From NCBI RefSeq assembly GCF_019795295.1, contig NZ_JAIMCG010000008.1, positions 62,001-126,000 of the forward strand: a stretch of DNA of 64,000 nt, read 5' to 3'. The position numbers were made by a program, and so were the translations under genes. The stretch is from Cupriavidus sp. AU9028 (GTDB lineage: Bacteria; Pseudomonadota; Gammaproteobacteria; Burkholderiales; Burkholderiaceae). The notes under the pieces are model-generated. The model worked only from the letters and a program-made list of their open reading frames with translations. It did not search any database and was not told the origin of the DNA. Of the stretch, positions 27,745 through 35,716 are shown one piece after another (position 1 is the stretch's first letter; every line of letters starts with the position of its first letter).

Positions 27745-29190
27745 ATGTGGGAAGAACTAGAAAACGCGCTCGCGTGGTTCAAGAGCGCGCCGGCCGGCTG
27801 GGTTGAAAGCGGCAAGCAGAACCTCTCCGCCGCCGCGGAGTGGATCTGGGTCGTCATCCAGGGCGACTTCGCCGACGAACAGTCCACCGCGCAGGTGGCC
27901 ACCGGCACCGTACTGTCGATGATCCCCTTCGTCGACCAGCTGTGCGACGTGCGCGATGTCGTGGCGAACTGCCGCAAGATCAACGACGACACCAACGACA
28001 AGTGGGCCTGGGTCGCGCTGGTGCTGACCCTGATCGGGCTATTTCCCGTGCTCGGGTCGCTGGCGAAGGGGTGTTGCAAGATTCTGTTTGCGTATGGACG
28101 GAAATCCGTGTTCCGCGCGGGCAAGGCGGCGCTCGATTCCAGTTTCTGGAAGGCCAGCGAACCGTTCGTCGAGGCTGGCATCAAGACGCTGAACCGGCAT
28201 CTGCAGAACCCGACTGTGCGGCGGGCACTGCGCGCCGCCAATATCGTCAACCCCTATCGCTGGCTGTCCACCCAGGTGCGCGCCGTCGTCGCACGGCTCA
28301 ACGCCGGCGAGCTGTCCAGGGCGTTCGATTCCGTCATCGAGGGCTTGCGCTACTTCGTCGACCTGATCGGCCGCTGGGGCAACGCCGCCATGCAGACCCG
28401 CGCCGGGCAGCTGCTCGGTGTGGTGCTACGTGTTCGAGGCATGATGGCGTCGAAGCTGGACGAGGTGTTGGGGCCAGTGAATGCGTGGCTGCATCAATTG
28501 GCAAGGCGGTTGGAAATCGAGGGCGATACGCTGCATCGGGCGAATGTGGATGCGGTGAATCCGCATAAGTACCAGTCGCTGGGCCCGGAGGATGAGCTGC
28601 CTCTACTGAGTTCGCCATCCCCCACTTGGGTGGACGACACAGGCATCCTGAAATTCGAGGAGCTGAATGAACGTGTATCACCAGTCGAAGGATGGCCGGA
28701 GCTCCGTGCGTATAGAACATTTCACGCAGCGCAGCCTACGACCGTTAAAGCGGGTGAAGTTTTGTATCGAGTAGTAGATCCGAACTCGAAAGACAACGGC
28801 GCGTTCTGGATGCGGGAGCATGAGTTCCTGAAGGTAACGGACCGAGCAGACTGGAGAAGGCGGTTCGCGGTATGGCGCCATTGGAACAGGAACGGAGAGT
28901 TTGTTACCTACACTGTTCCTCCAGGCACGGAGCTAAGAGCGTGGGAGGGGCCGGCCGCCAGTCAGGCGTTGAGGGGGAGTCCCAACCTTGTTCTCGAGGG
29001 CGGCGGGAACCAACTAGTTGTTGATCCAACGCTCCTACAACCCGAGTTTCTCAGCCGACGGCAACTCACTGGCTGGGGTTACACCGACTTCCCTGGCGAG
29101 ACGGATGAATTCCTTGGCCTCCCCAAGCTGACAAACAATCTCAACATGGACGCCCTGCCGTCCCACCATCCGATGAGGCCAAAACAATGA
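27745..29190 (+). CDS. VgrG2-linked T6SS effector with C-terminal toxin domain, possibly ADP-ribosyltransferase-like
   Basis: A 481-residue protein. Residues 1-60 are helical. A hydrophobic pre-toxin segment (MIPFVDQLCDVRDVV, then WVALVLTLIGLFPVLGSLA, about residues 58-110) is typical of T6SS effectors that cross the inner membrane. A helical linker runs to about residue 285. The C-terminal 170 residues have GEVLYRVV, GAFWMRE, two W-rich repeats, VPPGTELRAWEGPAASQAL and GGGNQLVV. The pattern suggests an NAD-using or ADP-ribosyltransferase-like fold, but this is not proven. Base composition drops in GC from about 28,600, where the toxin part begins, as in swapped toxin tips. The stop overlaps the first immunity gene as ATGA. 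Confidence 0.75.
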   Translation: MWEELENALAWFKSAPAGWVESGKQNLSAAAEWIWVVIQGDFADEQSTAQVATGTVLSMIPFVDQLCDVRDVVANCRKINDDTNDKWAWVALVLTLIGLFPVLGSLAKGCCKILFAYGRKSVFRAGKAALDSSFWKASEPFVEAGIKTLNRHLQNPTVRRALRAANIVNPYRWLSTQVRAVVARLNAGELSRAFDSVIEGLRYFVDLIGRWGNAAMQTRAGQLLGVVLRVRGMMASKLDEVLGPVNAWLHQLARRLEIEGDTLHRANVDAVNPHKYQSLGPEDELPLLSSPSPTWVDDTGILKFEELNERVSPVEGWPELRAYRTFHAAQPTTVKAGEVLYRVVDPNSKDNGAFWMREHEFLKVTDRADWRRRFAVWRHWNRNGEFVTYTVPPGTELRAWEGPAASQALRGSPNLVLEGGGNQLVVDPTLLQPEFLSRRQLTGWGYTDFPGETDEFLGLPKLTNNLNMDALPSHHPMRPKQ

Positions 29191-30140
29191 GCACCCCTCT
29201 CGTTCCGCAGGAAGTCTATTTGCTCGAGCGGTACAGTTCCGTCGAGTATTTCGCCGATATGAGGGACGCTTGGCAGGATTTCATCGATTTCCTGGAAATC
29301 CGCTTGACGCAGTTCACGGCGCGACTGCCCGCCAACATCCGAAGCCGGCCGCTTCCCCTCCAAGCCGATATTGTGTGGGGCCAGCGAGTACTCCCGAATT
29401 TCCGCTACACGGCACAACTTCTCAACGATGCTTTCGTCCGCCTGACGCATGGCGACGCAAACGCCTTACGGCATGCGAGTGCCGTGACAGGGGATGTAAA
29501 AGGGCAATACGACTTTTCCCTTGATTGGCTTGATGACGTAGCGCCAGGCGGAGTGGCGACGTATTGGGAACTGCTCGATCGGGCGGAGTTGCTCGCTGCG
29601 AACGTAGGTACGACTGGGTCAGGAGGCTGGCTGACCGGCCTGCTGTCCTACAACTACTCAAGCCGCGCTCGGGGAGAGCTGAGGCCACCGGCTGCATGGC
29701 CAAGATACACCTTGGACGAATCTGTGCAGGTGGGTACGGGCGACAGCGTCCCAGAGTCGGGCATCTATCTGCCCGAAGTGTCAGACGCGGCCGCCCAGTT
29801 CCTGATTGGCGGCCATCGCGCCTGCCCCGCCAAGACTGGTTTTAACGGTCAGCAGTACATGAGCAAAGTCCCAACCATTTGGAAACGCGTGAGGCGCATC
29901 GAGGGAGAGACTGTCGCCGACGGCCTTGCGGACCTGCTGATGACTGGATCAAAAGTGGTCCCGATCCGGGCACAGGGTGGTCTGCCTTGTCCGAAGGAGG
30001 GATGGTGGTTCACGCCGTCGCAAGCGCACTCGCGCCGATACTTCTGCGAAGGTGAGGTTTTTCCGATCATCGAAGGAAGCGCCTACGGCTCGACTTTCTG
30101 GCAGTGGGATCGGGATCAGGACGAGCCCCGTCTACGGTGA
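29187..30140 (+). CDS. Immunity-array copy 1 (intact, cognate position)
   Basis: A 317-residue soluble protein that starts in the effector stop (ATGA), the classic place for the cognate immunity gene. Markers shared by all array copies are LVPQEVYLLERYSS near the start, DIVWGQRVLPNFR, RLTHGD, ESGIYLPEV, AAQFLIGG, GWWFTPSQA and a terminal EGSAYGSTFWQWDRDQDEP. It recalls the Imm71/Imm72-type immunity proteins of Burkholderiaceae polymorphic toxins (from memory). There is no signal peptide, so it should act in the cytoplasm, fitting a cytoplasmic toxin. Copy 6 is almost identical to it. Confidence 0.8.
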   Translation: MSTPLVPQEVYLLERYSSVEYFADMRDAWQDFIDFLEIRLTQFTARLPANIRSRPLPLQADIVWGQRVLPNFRYTAQLLNDAFVRLTHGDANALRHASAVTGDVKGQYDFSLDWLDDVAPGGVATYWELLDRAELLAANVGTTGSGGWLTGLLSYNYSSRARGELRPPAAWPRYTLDESVQVGTGDSVPESGIYLPEVSDAAAQFLIGGHRACPAKTGFNGQQYMSKVPTIWKRVRRIEGETVADGLADLLMTGSKVVPIRAQGGLPCPKEGWWFTPSQAHSRRYFCEGEVFPIIEGSAYGSTFWQWDRDQDEPRLR

Positions 30141-30176
30141 CACAGCCTCCAGGAAGGCCCCATTCTGGTCGAGCAT

Positions 30177-31142
30177 ATGTGCGCTTCACTCCTTGCCCAA
30201 GAGATCTACCTTCTGGAGCGCTACAGCTCCATCGACTATTTCGGCGACTTGCGCGACGCCTGGAGCGCCATGATCGATCACGTGGAGGATTGCCTGTCCC
30301 GCTTCATGTCGCGGCTGCCGCCGGACTACCGCAGTCGCCCTGTGCCCAAGCAGCCCGATATTGTCTGGGGGCAGCGCGTCCTGCCGAATTTCCGCCAATC
30401 GCTGCAGACGCTCGACGACGCATTCATCCGATTGACCCATGGCGACGCCAGCGCCTTGCGCGCCGCAAGTGCCATCACCGGGGATGTCAGGGGACAGAAC
30501 GACTTCTCCTCCGACTGGTTCGATGAAGTTGAGCCCGGCTCAGGGGCTCGATACGGCGAACTGCTCTCCCGGGCCAATCAAATGGCGGTCAACGTGGAAA
30601 CCACGATCTCCATCGGCTGGCTAACCGGCGCGCTTTCACAACGCTACTCCAGTCGCAGACGGGGAGAATTGCACCGGCCACAGTCATGGCCTCGTTATAC
30701 GTTGGATTCCACCGTGCAGGTGCGTACCGGACAGCCGGCTCCTGAGTCCGGCATCTATCTTCCCGACGTGCCGGACGCCGCCGCGCAGTTCCTCCTCGCC
30801 GGTCGCAAGGTCGCCCCGGCCATGACGGGTTTTGACGGCCAGCAGTATGTCAGGGAGGAGCCCGCCGTCTGGACTCGCGTGCGCCGGGTCCAGTCCGAAA
30901 CCGTCAATGACGGCCTTGCCGATCTGCTCACCGCTGGCCCTGGAGCGGACTCGATGAAGGTCGCCGGCGGGCAACCGTGTCCGAGGGCAGGATGGTGGTT
31001 GACGCCGTCGCAAGCGCAGTCGCGCCGATATTTCCGCCAAGGTGAGGTTTTTCCGATCATAGAAGGAAGCGCCTACGGCTCGACTTTCTGGCAGTGGGAT
31101 CGGGATCAGGATGAACCGAGTCTGCGGCAGGACAATCCGTAG
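30177..31142 (+). CDS. Immunity-array copy 2 (intact, diverged)
   Basis: A 321-residue homologue of copy 1 with all shared markers (AQEIYLLERYSS, DIVWGQRVLPNFR, GIYLPDVPDAAAQFL, GWWLTPSQAQSRRYF, EGSAYGSTFWQWDRDQDEP). It differs across most of its length but its final 30 codons are nearly identical to copy 1, suggesting local gene conversion. It starts 37 bases after copy 1. It presumably protects against a related toxin variant; no partner toxin gene precedes it. Confidence 0.78.
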   Translation: MCASLLAQEIYLLERYSSIDYFGDLRDAWSAMIDHVEDCLSRFMSRLPPDYRSRPVPKQPDIVWGQRVLPNFRQSLQTLDDAFIRLTHGDASALRAASAITGDVRGQNDFSSDWFDEVEPGSGARYGELLSRANQMAVNVETTISIGWLTGALSQRYSSRRRGELHRPQSWPRYTLDSTVQVRTGQPAPESGIYLPDVPDAAAQFLLAGRKVAPAMTGFDGQQYVREEPAVWTRVRRVQSETVNDGLADLLTAGPGADSMKVAGGQPCPRAGWWLTPSQAQSRRYFRQGEVFPIIEGSAYGSTFWQWDRDQDEPSLRQDNP

Positions 31143-31168
31143 GGTCCATTCTCATACCGGTAGAGCTT

Positions 31169-32121
31169 GTGCGGACTCCACTCGTTCCCCAGGAAGCGTA
31201 CTTGCTGGAGCGCTACAGCTCCAGGGAGTATTTCGGCCGCATGCGTGACGCGTGGCAGGAAGTCGTTGAATACGTCGACGAACGTCTGTCACGGCTCATG
31301 GCCCGACTCCCATCGGAGGTTCGAAGCCGCCCTTTGCCAATGCAGGCCGATATCGTTTGGGGCCAGCGCGTACTACCCAATTTCCGCAACTCCGCACAGA
31401 TCCTGGACGATGCATTCATCCGCTTGACGCATGGTGATTCGGGAGCCCTACGGTTCGCGAACGCAGTGACCAGTGCAGTTCGAGGGCAGTACGACTTTTC
31501 CCCGAATTGGCTTGATGAGCTGGAACCGGGGGGAGTGGCAAAGTACTGGACATTGTTGAGTTGCGCGGACCAACTCGCCGGCAACGTGACTACCACGGCG
31601 TCGAGCGGCTGGGTAAGCGGAATGCTCTCTCACAACTACTCGGCCCAATGGTCCGGTGAGCTTGATCCGCCTGCGGTGTGGCCGCGCTATGCGTTGGACG
31701 GAACCGTTCAGGTGCGCACGGGCGCCACCACTCCAGAATCGGGCGTTTATCTTCCCGACGTAGCCAATGCCTCTGCCCAGTTTCATATCGCTGGTAGCGC
31801 CGCGGCACCGGCGTTGATCGGCTCCGACGGAAAACAGTACATCAGCGAAGTGCCGACAGTCTGGACGCGCGTCCGCCGCATAGATGGACAACCAGTAGTC
31901 GACGGTCTCGCAAACTTGCTAATCACCGACTCCGAGATCGATTCAGTGCGGGTCCCCGGCGGGCAACCCTGCCCCAAGACCGGATGGTGGTTCACGCCGT
32001 CGCAAGCGCAGTCGCGCCGGTCTGGCGTCAAGGCCAAGTGTTTCCGGTCGTCGAAGGAAGCGCCTACGGCTCGACGTTTTGGCAATGGGATCGAAACCAG
32101 AATGAGCCTCGTCTGGAGTGA
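31169..32121 (+). pseudogene. Immunity-array copy 3, frameshifted near its 3' end
   Basis: A GTG-started homologue. The frame is intact through GWWFTPSQAQSRR and then breaks near 32020. Adding one base there restores the family ending (WRQGQVFPVVEGSAYGS, then FWQWDRNQNEPRLE and stop at 32119). Without it the reading frame runs on to 32344 with an unrelated tail. About 90% of the protein is intact, so partial function cannot be excluded. Confidence 0.75.
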
Positions 32122-32155
32122 GCCGAGCCTACTAAGCACGTCGTGGACGAAGCAT

Positions 32156-32530
32156 ATGCACGCCCCTCTTTCCTCAGGCACCGTCAAGAATCTGGGCCGT
32201 GTAGCGAAAGTTCGGCAGCACGCGCTCGCCCCAAACGCATACAGCAGGCTTACGCTTGGAGATGCCGACGCCCTAAACTTCTCCAGTTCCGTCGCGGCCG
32301 ATGTGAAAGGGCAGTACGACTTTTCCTTGGGTGAGAACCGGTGATGCCGTGCCGGTGGAAGGCAGTACCCGGCACCGCTCCCCCCTATGGACGCAAGTCC
32401 GGCGTGTCGAGGGTGGGACTGTCGCGAATGGCCTGGCGGCTGATTCATGAAGCGGCCCAAGCCGCGTCACCGGCGGACAGCCATGCCGAAAGGACGGATG
32501 GTGGTCCACGCCTTCCCAACCACAACCCGG
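32156..32530 (+). pseudogene. Immunity-array copy 4, heavily decayed remnant
   Basis: Short islands match the family in order but in shifting frames. ATG CAC GCC CCT CTT TCC TCA GG resembles the start of copy 5. RLTLGDADALNFSSSVAADV, then KGQYDFSL (to about 32330), resembles the middle. TATGGACGCAAGTCCGGCG resembles the W-T-R-V-R-R region, followed by EGGTVANGLA in another frame. GGATGGTGGTCCACGCC near 32492 resembles GWWFTPS. Large internal parts are deleted. This explains most of the gap before copy 5; from about 32,531 to 32,669 I see nothing recognisable. Confidence 0.65.
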
Positions 32531-32669
32531 CCACAATTCCAACAACGCAAAGCGGCTTCATTCGTGAAAATGCACAGAGCTTGATCCATGGGCCGGGGGA
32601 TCGCCACCGAGCGGTTCAACCGTACGATGAGACAGATCTGCGCAGAGCATTTCAATTCAGACCGAGCTC

Positions 32670-33410
32670 ATGAGCACATCTCTTCTTCCTCAGGAAATCT
32701 ATCTGCTCGAGCGATATAGCTCGGTCGAGTATTTCGGAGAGATGCGAGACGCCTGGCGGGAAACACTTCACTTCGTGGAAGATTCCTTGTCCCGGTTCAT
32801 GGCGCGGCTACCAGCGGATCTCCGACAGCGGCCACTGCCTATGCAGCCGGATGTCGTTTGGGGACAGCGCGTACTTCCTCACTTTCGGGACACAGCTGCG
32901 ATCCTCGACGGCGCATTCATTCGCCTGACTCATGGCGACGCCGACGCATTGCGGAGTGCTAACGCCGTCGTTAGCGATGTGAGAGGTCAGCGCGACTTCT
33001 CATCAGACTGGCTGGATGAAGTCGCCCCCGGCGGCTCAGCCCGTTATGGAGAACTGCTTCACCGAGCGGATCGCCTGGCATCAAACATTTTCAGAACTGC
33101 CGCTATCGGCTGGGTGACCGGAGCGCTTTCGCATCGCTATTCGCCTCGGAGCCGAGGGGAGCTGGACCGACCGGCAGTTTGGCCACGCTATGAACTTGAC
33201 GGATCGGTTCAGGTGCGCACTGGGGAGCTTGTCCCGGAATCCGGCATCTACCTGCCCGACGTCGCGGAAGCAGCATCACAATTTCTCATTGGTGGCTTCG
33301 CCGCCCTTCCAGCGATGACTGGATTCGACGGACAGCAGTACACGGCCAAGGTACCAGCGGTATGGACTCGCGTACGTCGAATGCAGCAGCAGAAGCCGGC
33401 CTTCCTGTAA
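32670..33410 (+). CDS. Immunity-array copy 5, truncated at the C-terminus
   Basis: A 246-residue homologue (LLPQEIYLLERYSS, DVVWGQRVLPHFR, GIYLPDVAEAASQFL). It follows the family through VWTRVRR, then ends in nine unrelated residues (MQQQKPAFL); about 80 family residues, including GWWFTPSQA and the terminal block, are missing. The break coincides with the left edge of the duplicated segment that carries copy 6, so truncation and duplication were probably one event. Confidence 0.72.
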   Translation: MSTSLLPQEIYLLERYSSVEYFGEMRDAWRETLHFVEDSLSRFMARLPADLRQRPLPMQPDVVWGQRVLPHFRDTAAILDGAFIRLTHGDADALRSANAVVSDVRGQRDFSSDWLDEVAPGGSARYGELLHRADRLASNIFRTAAIGWVTGALSHRYSPRSRGELDRPAVWPRYELDGSVQVRTGELVPESGIYLPDVAEAASQFLIGGFAALPAMTGFDGQQYTAKVPAVWTRVRRMQQQKPAFL

Positions 33411-33436
33411 GGCAACGCGGCCATGCCGAATCGCGT

Positions 33437-34461
33437 AAGACCAAAACAATGAGTCCCCCCCTCGTGCCCCAGGAAGTCTATTTGCTAGAGCGGTACAGTT
33501 CCGTCGAGTATTTCGCCGATATGAGGGACGCCTGGCAGGATTTCATCGATTTCCTGGAAATCCGCTTGACGCAGTTCACGGCGCGACTGCCCGCCAACAT
33601 CCGAAGCCGGCCGCTTCCCCTCCAAGCCGATATTGTGTGGGGCCAGCGAGTACTCCCGAATTTCCGCTACACGGCACAACTTCTCAACGATGCTTTCGTC
33701 CGCCTGACGCATGGCGACGCAAACGCCTTACGGCATGCGAGTGCCGTGACAGGCGATGTAAAAGGGCAATACGACTTTTCCCTTGATTGGACTTGATGAC
33801 GTAGCGCCAGGCGGAGTGGCGACGTATTGGGAACTGCTTGATCGGGCGGAGTTGCTCGCTGCGAATGTAGGTACGACTGGGTCAGGAGGCTGGCTGACCG
33901 GCTTACTGTCCTACAACTACTCAAGCCGCGCTCGCGGACAGCTGAGCCCACCGGCTGCATGGCCAAGATACACCTTGGACGAATCTGTGCAGGTGGGTAC
34001 GGGCGACAGCGTCCCAGAGTCGGGCATCTATCTGCCCGAAGTGTCAGACGCGGCCGCCCAGTTCCTGATTGGCGGCCATCGCGCCTGCCCCGCCAAGACT
34101 GGTTTTAACGGTCAGCAGTACATGAGCAAAGTCCCAACCATCTGGAAACGCGTGAGGCGCATCGAGGGAGAGACTGTCGCCGACGGCCTTGCGGACCTGC
34201 TGATGACTGGATCAAAAGTGGTCCCGATCCGGGCACAGGGTGGTCTGCCTTGTCCGAAGGAGGGATGGTGGTTCACGCCGTCGCAAGCGCACTCGCGCCG
34301 ATACTTCTGCGAAGGTGAGGTTTTTCCGACCATCGAAGGAAGCGCCTACGGCTCGACTTTCTGGCAGTGGGATCGGGATCAGGACGAGCCCCGTCTACGG
34401 TGACACAGCCCCCAGGAAGGCCCCATTCTGGTCGAGCATATGTGCGCTTCACTCCTTGCTC
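33437..34461 (+). repeat. Recent 1.0-kb duplication of the 29175-30198 segment
   Basis: Sequence from a CCAAAACAATGAG context through copy 6 and the following spacer up to ATATGTGCGCTTCACTCCTTGC matches the copy 1 segment almost base for base, including 50 bases beyond the gene. It also includes a short toxin-tail-like end just before the start (codons reading R-P-K-Q-stop at 33440-33452, as at the end of the effector at 29190). Confidence 0.85.
33449..34403 (+). pseudogene. Immunity-array copy 6, near-identical to copy 1 but with a one-base insertion
   Basis: Nearly the same DNA as copy 1; only a few amino-acid changes are visible (for example S-P-P-L at the start, GQLSPP for GELRPP, T for I before EGSAYGS). 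An extra A at about 33791 turns GAT TGG CTT GAT into GAT TGG ACT TGA and stops translation after 115 codons. The downstream frame stays open to 34403. The high identity with copy 1 implies a recent duplication and a very recent break, so a sequencing error or phase-variable state should be considered. Confidence 0.78.
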
Positions 34462-34697
34462 CGAAAGCTGCCGCAGTAGTTGTCGTGCTGGTGAATCAAA
34501 TAGTGGGTCGTTCAGCCTTCAACGTTCCCCGGTTGCCCCTCTCGAATGGGGAGCAAGCAGTCACCGATCTGCATGGGCATCATTGCGCTGAGGAGCATCA
34601 CACCCCAGCGCCTGCATTTGGTACTCATATTCGCTACTACCGGACAAGAAGAAGAAGGCTCGGGTTTCGGTACCTCGGCTGGCCGGAGCGACCGGTC
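34462..34697. other. Mosaic junction between the two immunity arrays
   Basis: This stretch is stitched from pieces found elsewhere in the window. Bases 34462-34505 resemble 43791-43840 inside vgrG3 (CGAAAGCTGCCGC start). Bases 34508-34640 resemble 39907-40045, the first codons and upstream region of the third Tli4 gene. Bases 34650-34697 resemble the spacer before a Tli4 3' end (TTTCGGTACC, then ACCGGTCCTACACCGCCC). No open gene is seen. Confidence 0.7.
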
Positions 34698-35708
34698 CTA
34701 CACCGCCCCTGGACGCAACCGCACTGATTCAATGATGTTGTCCCACAACTGCAGAGCCTCTTCATCGGACTTGAAGGCCGGCTGGTAGGGAGTCTTCTCA
34801 CTTACCACCGACTGCTCCAGCACCTGAAGCCTGACGGCGATATTCTGGTCTGCAAGAGATCTATCCTTCCCCTGCGACTCCCATGCGAAGGCATATACCC
34901 GTTGTCCCTTGTCGGAGGCGGCAGTTGCAAACTCCTGCGCCTCGATAGACCCCACGTTGCGTTCACCCTTGCGGAGGACCGTTAGCCCTGGCATCAATCC
35001 GCGCGTAGCAGATAGGAAGAATCCACCTACTCGATCCAGAAGTCGGTCCTCTTCCGCCCCGGTGCGAGCATCGATGCTGATTATCGCGTTTGGATGCTCC
35101 GGGATCTTTATCCCAACAGTGAAGGACTCAGGCTGGAACTCCTTACCAGCGATCATCCCGCCTTCGATACAAAACCCAGGCTCCTTCGGAATTACGTTCC
35201 GGTCGAGTGCCTTTATGTTGGCGGCGAGCGCATTGGCGTTGTTTTTTGCAACATCAAGCCTGTCGATCGTAACGTCGCCGCTAGTGTGAAAAACGCGCCA
35301 TGGTGACGTGGCGACGAAATAGGATTCCCTCCGCAACACTTCCGTGCTGTGTGGTCCCCTCCACGAAAGCAATGAAGTAGACCCTGCATCACTATGTTGC
35401 CAACGATCAAAGAACATCGCGCCCCGCCCCCCATCGCGCTTCTGCGCCTCAAGCTCGGATTGACGCGTCGCTATTTTGGCCTTCAAAGTCTCAGGCGTCT
35501 CTCCTGCGAGATGCTCAACTTTGCTACCTCGCCATTTATATGCCGCACCGATCTTTACCCCGGGAGGAAGGTCTACGAGGTATCTGCCAAAACAGTGTGT
35601 ATTCCAGCCATCAACGTTAGCCATGTTTTTCCGCAAAGTAGGAGAGGAGCATCCGATAGTGTGCATCACTATCATCGAGGCAACGAGGACTTTTCCAAGA
35701 CGTTTCAT
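34698..35708 (-). CDS. Tli4-type T6SS lipase immunity lipoprotein, copy A (class 1)
   Basis: A 336-residue lipoprotein: the signal ends HTIGC, then VDGWNTHCFGRYLVDLPPG, AMFFDRW, SYFVATSPWRVF, FCIEGGMIAGKEF and the C-terminal block EEALQLWDNIIESVRLRPG. The pattern fits the Tli4 immunity family, which sits in the periplasm and blocks Tle4-type phospholipases. It directly follows lipase A; a GTG at 35717 overlapping the lipase stop is an alternative start. The final 80 bases are almost identical in all four Tli4 copies. Confidence 0.82.
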   Translation of the reverse strand: MKRLGKVLVASMIVMHTIGCSSPTLRKNMANVDGWNTHCFGRYLVDLPPGVKIGAAYKWRGSKVEHLAGETPETLKAKIATRQSELEAQKRDGGRGAMFFDRWQHSDAGSTSLLSWRGPHSTEVLRRESYFVATSPWRVFHTSGDVTIDRLDVAKNNANALAANIKALDRNVIPKEPGFCIEGGMIAGKEFQPESFTVGIKIPEHPNAIISIDARTGAEEDRLLDRVGGFFLSATRGLMPGLTVLRKGERNVGSIEAQEFATAASDKGQRVYAFAWESQGKDRSLADQNIAVRLQVLEQSVVSEKTPYQPAFKSDEEALQLWDNIIESVRLRPGAV

Positions 35709-35716
35709 GTCGATCA

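Noticed and set aside
25017-28250. A 1077-codon minus-strand frame opposite vgrG2 and the effector
   Set aside because: Spans two well-supported plus-strand genes and has no recognisable domain.
29187-34403. CRISPR-like or satellite repeat array
   Set aside because: Repeats are about 1 kb long and protein-coding with diverged sequence; there are no short regularly spaced direct repeats.
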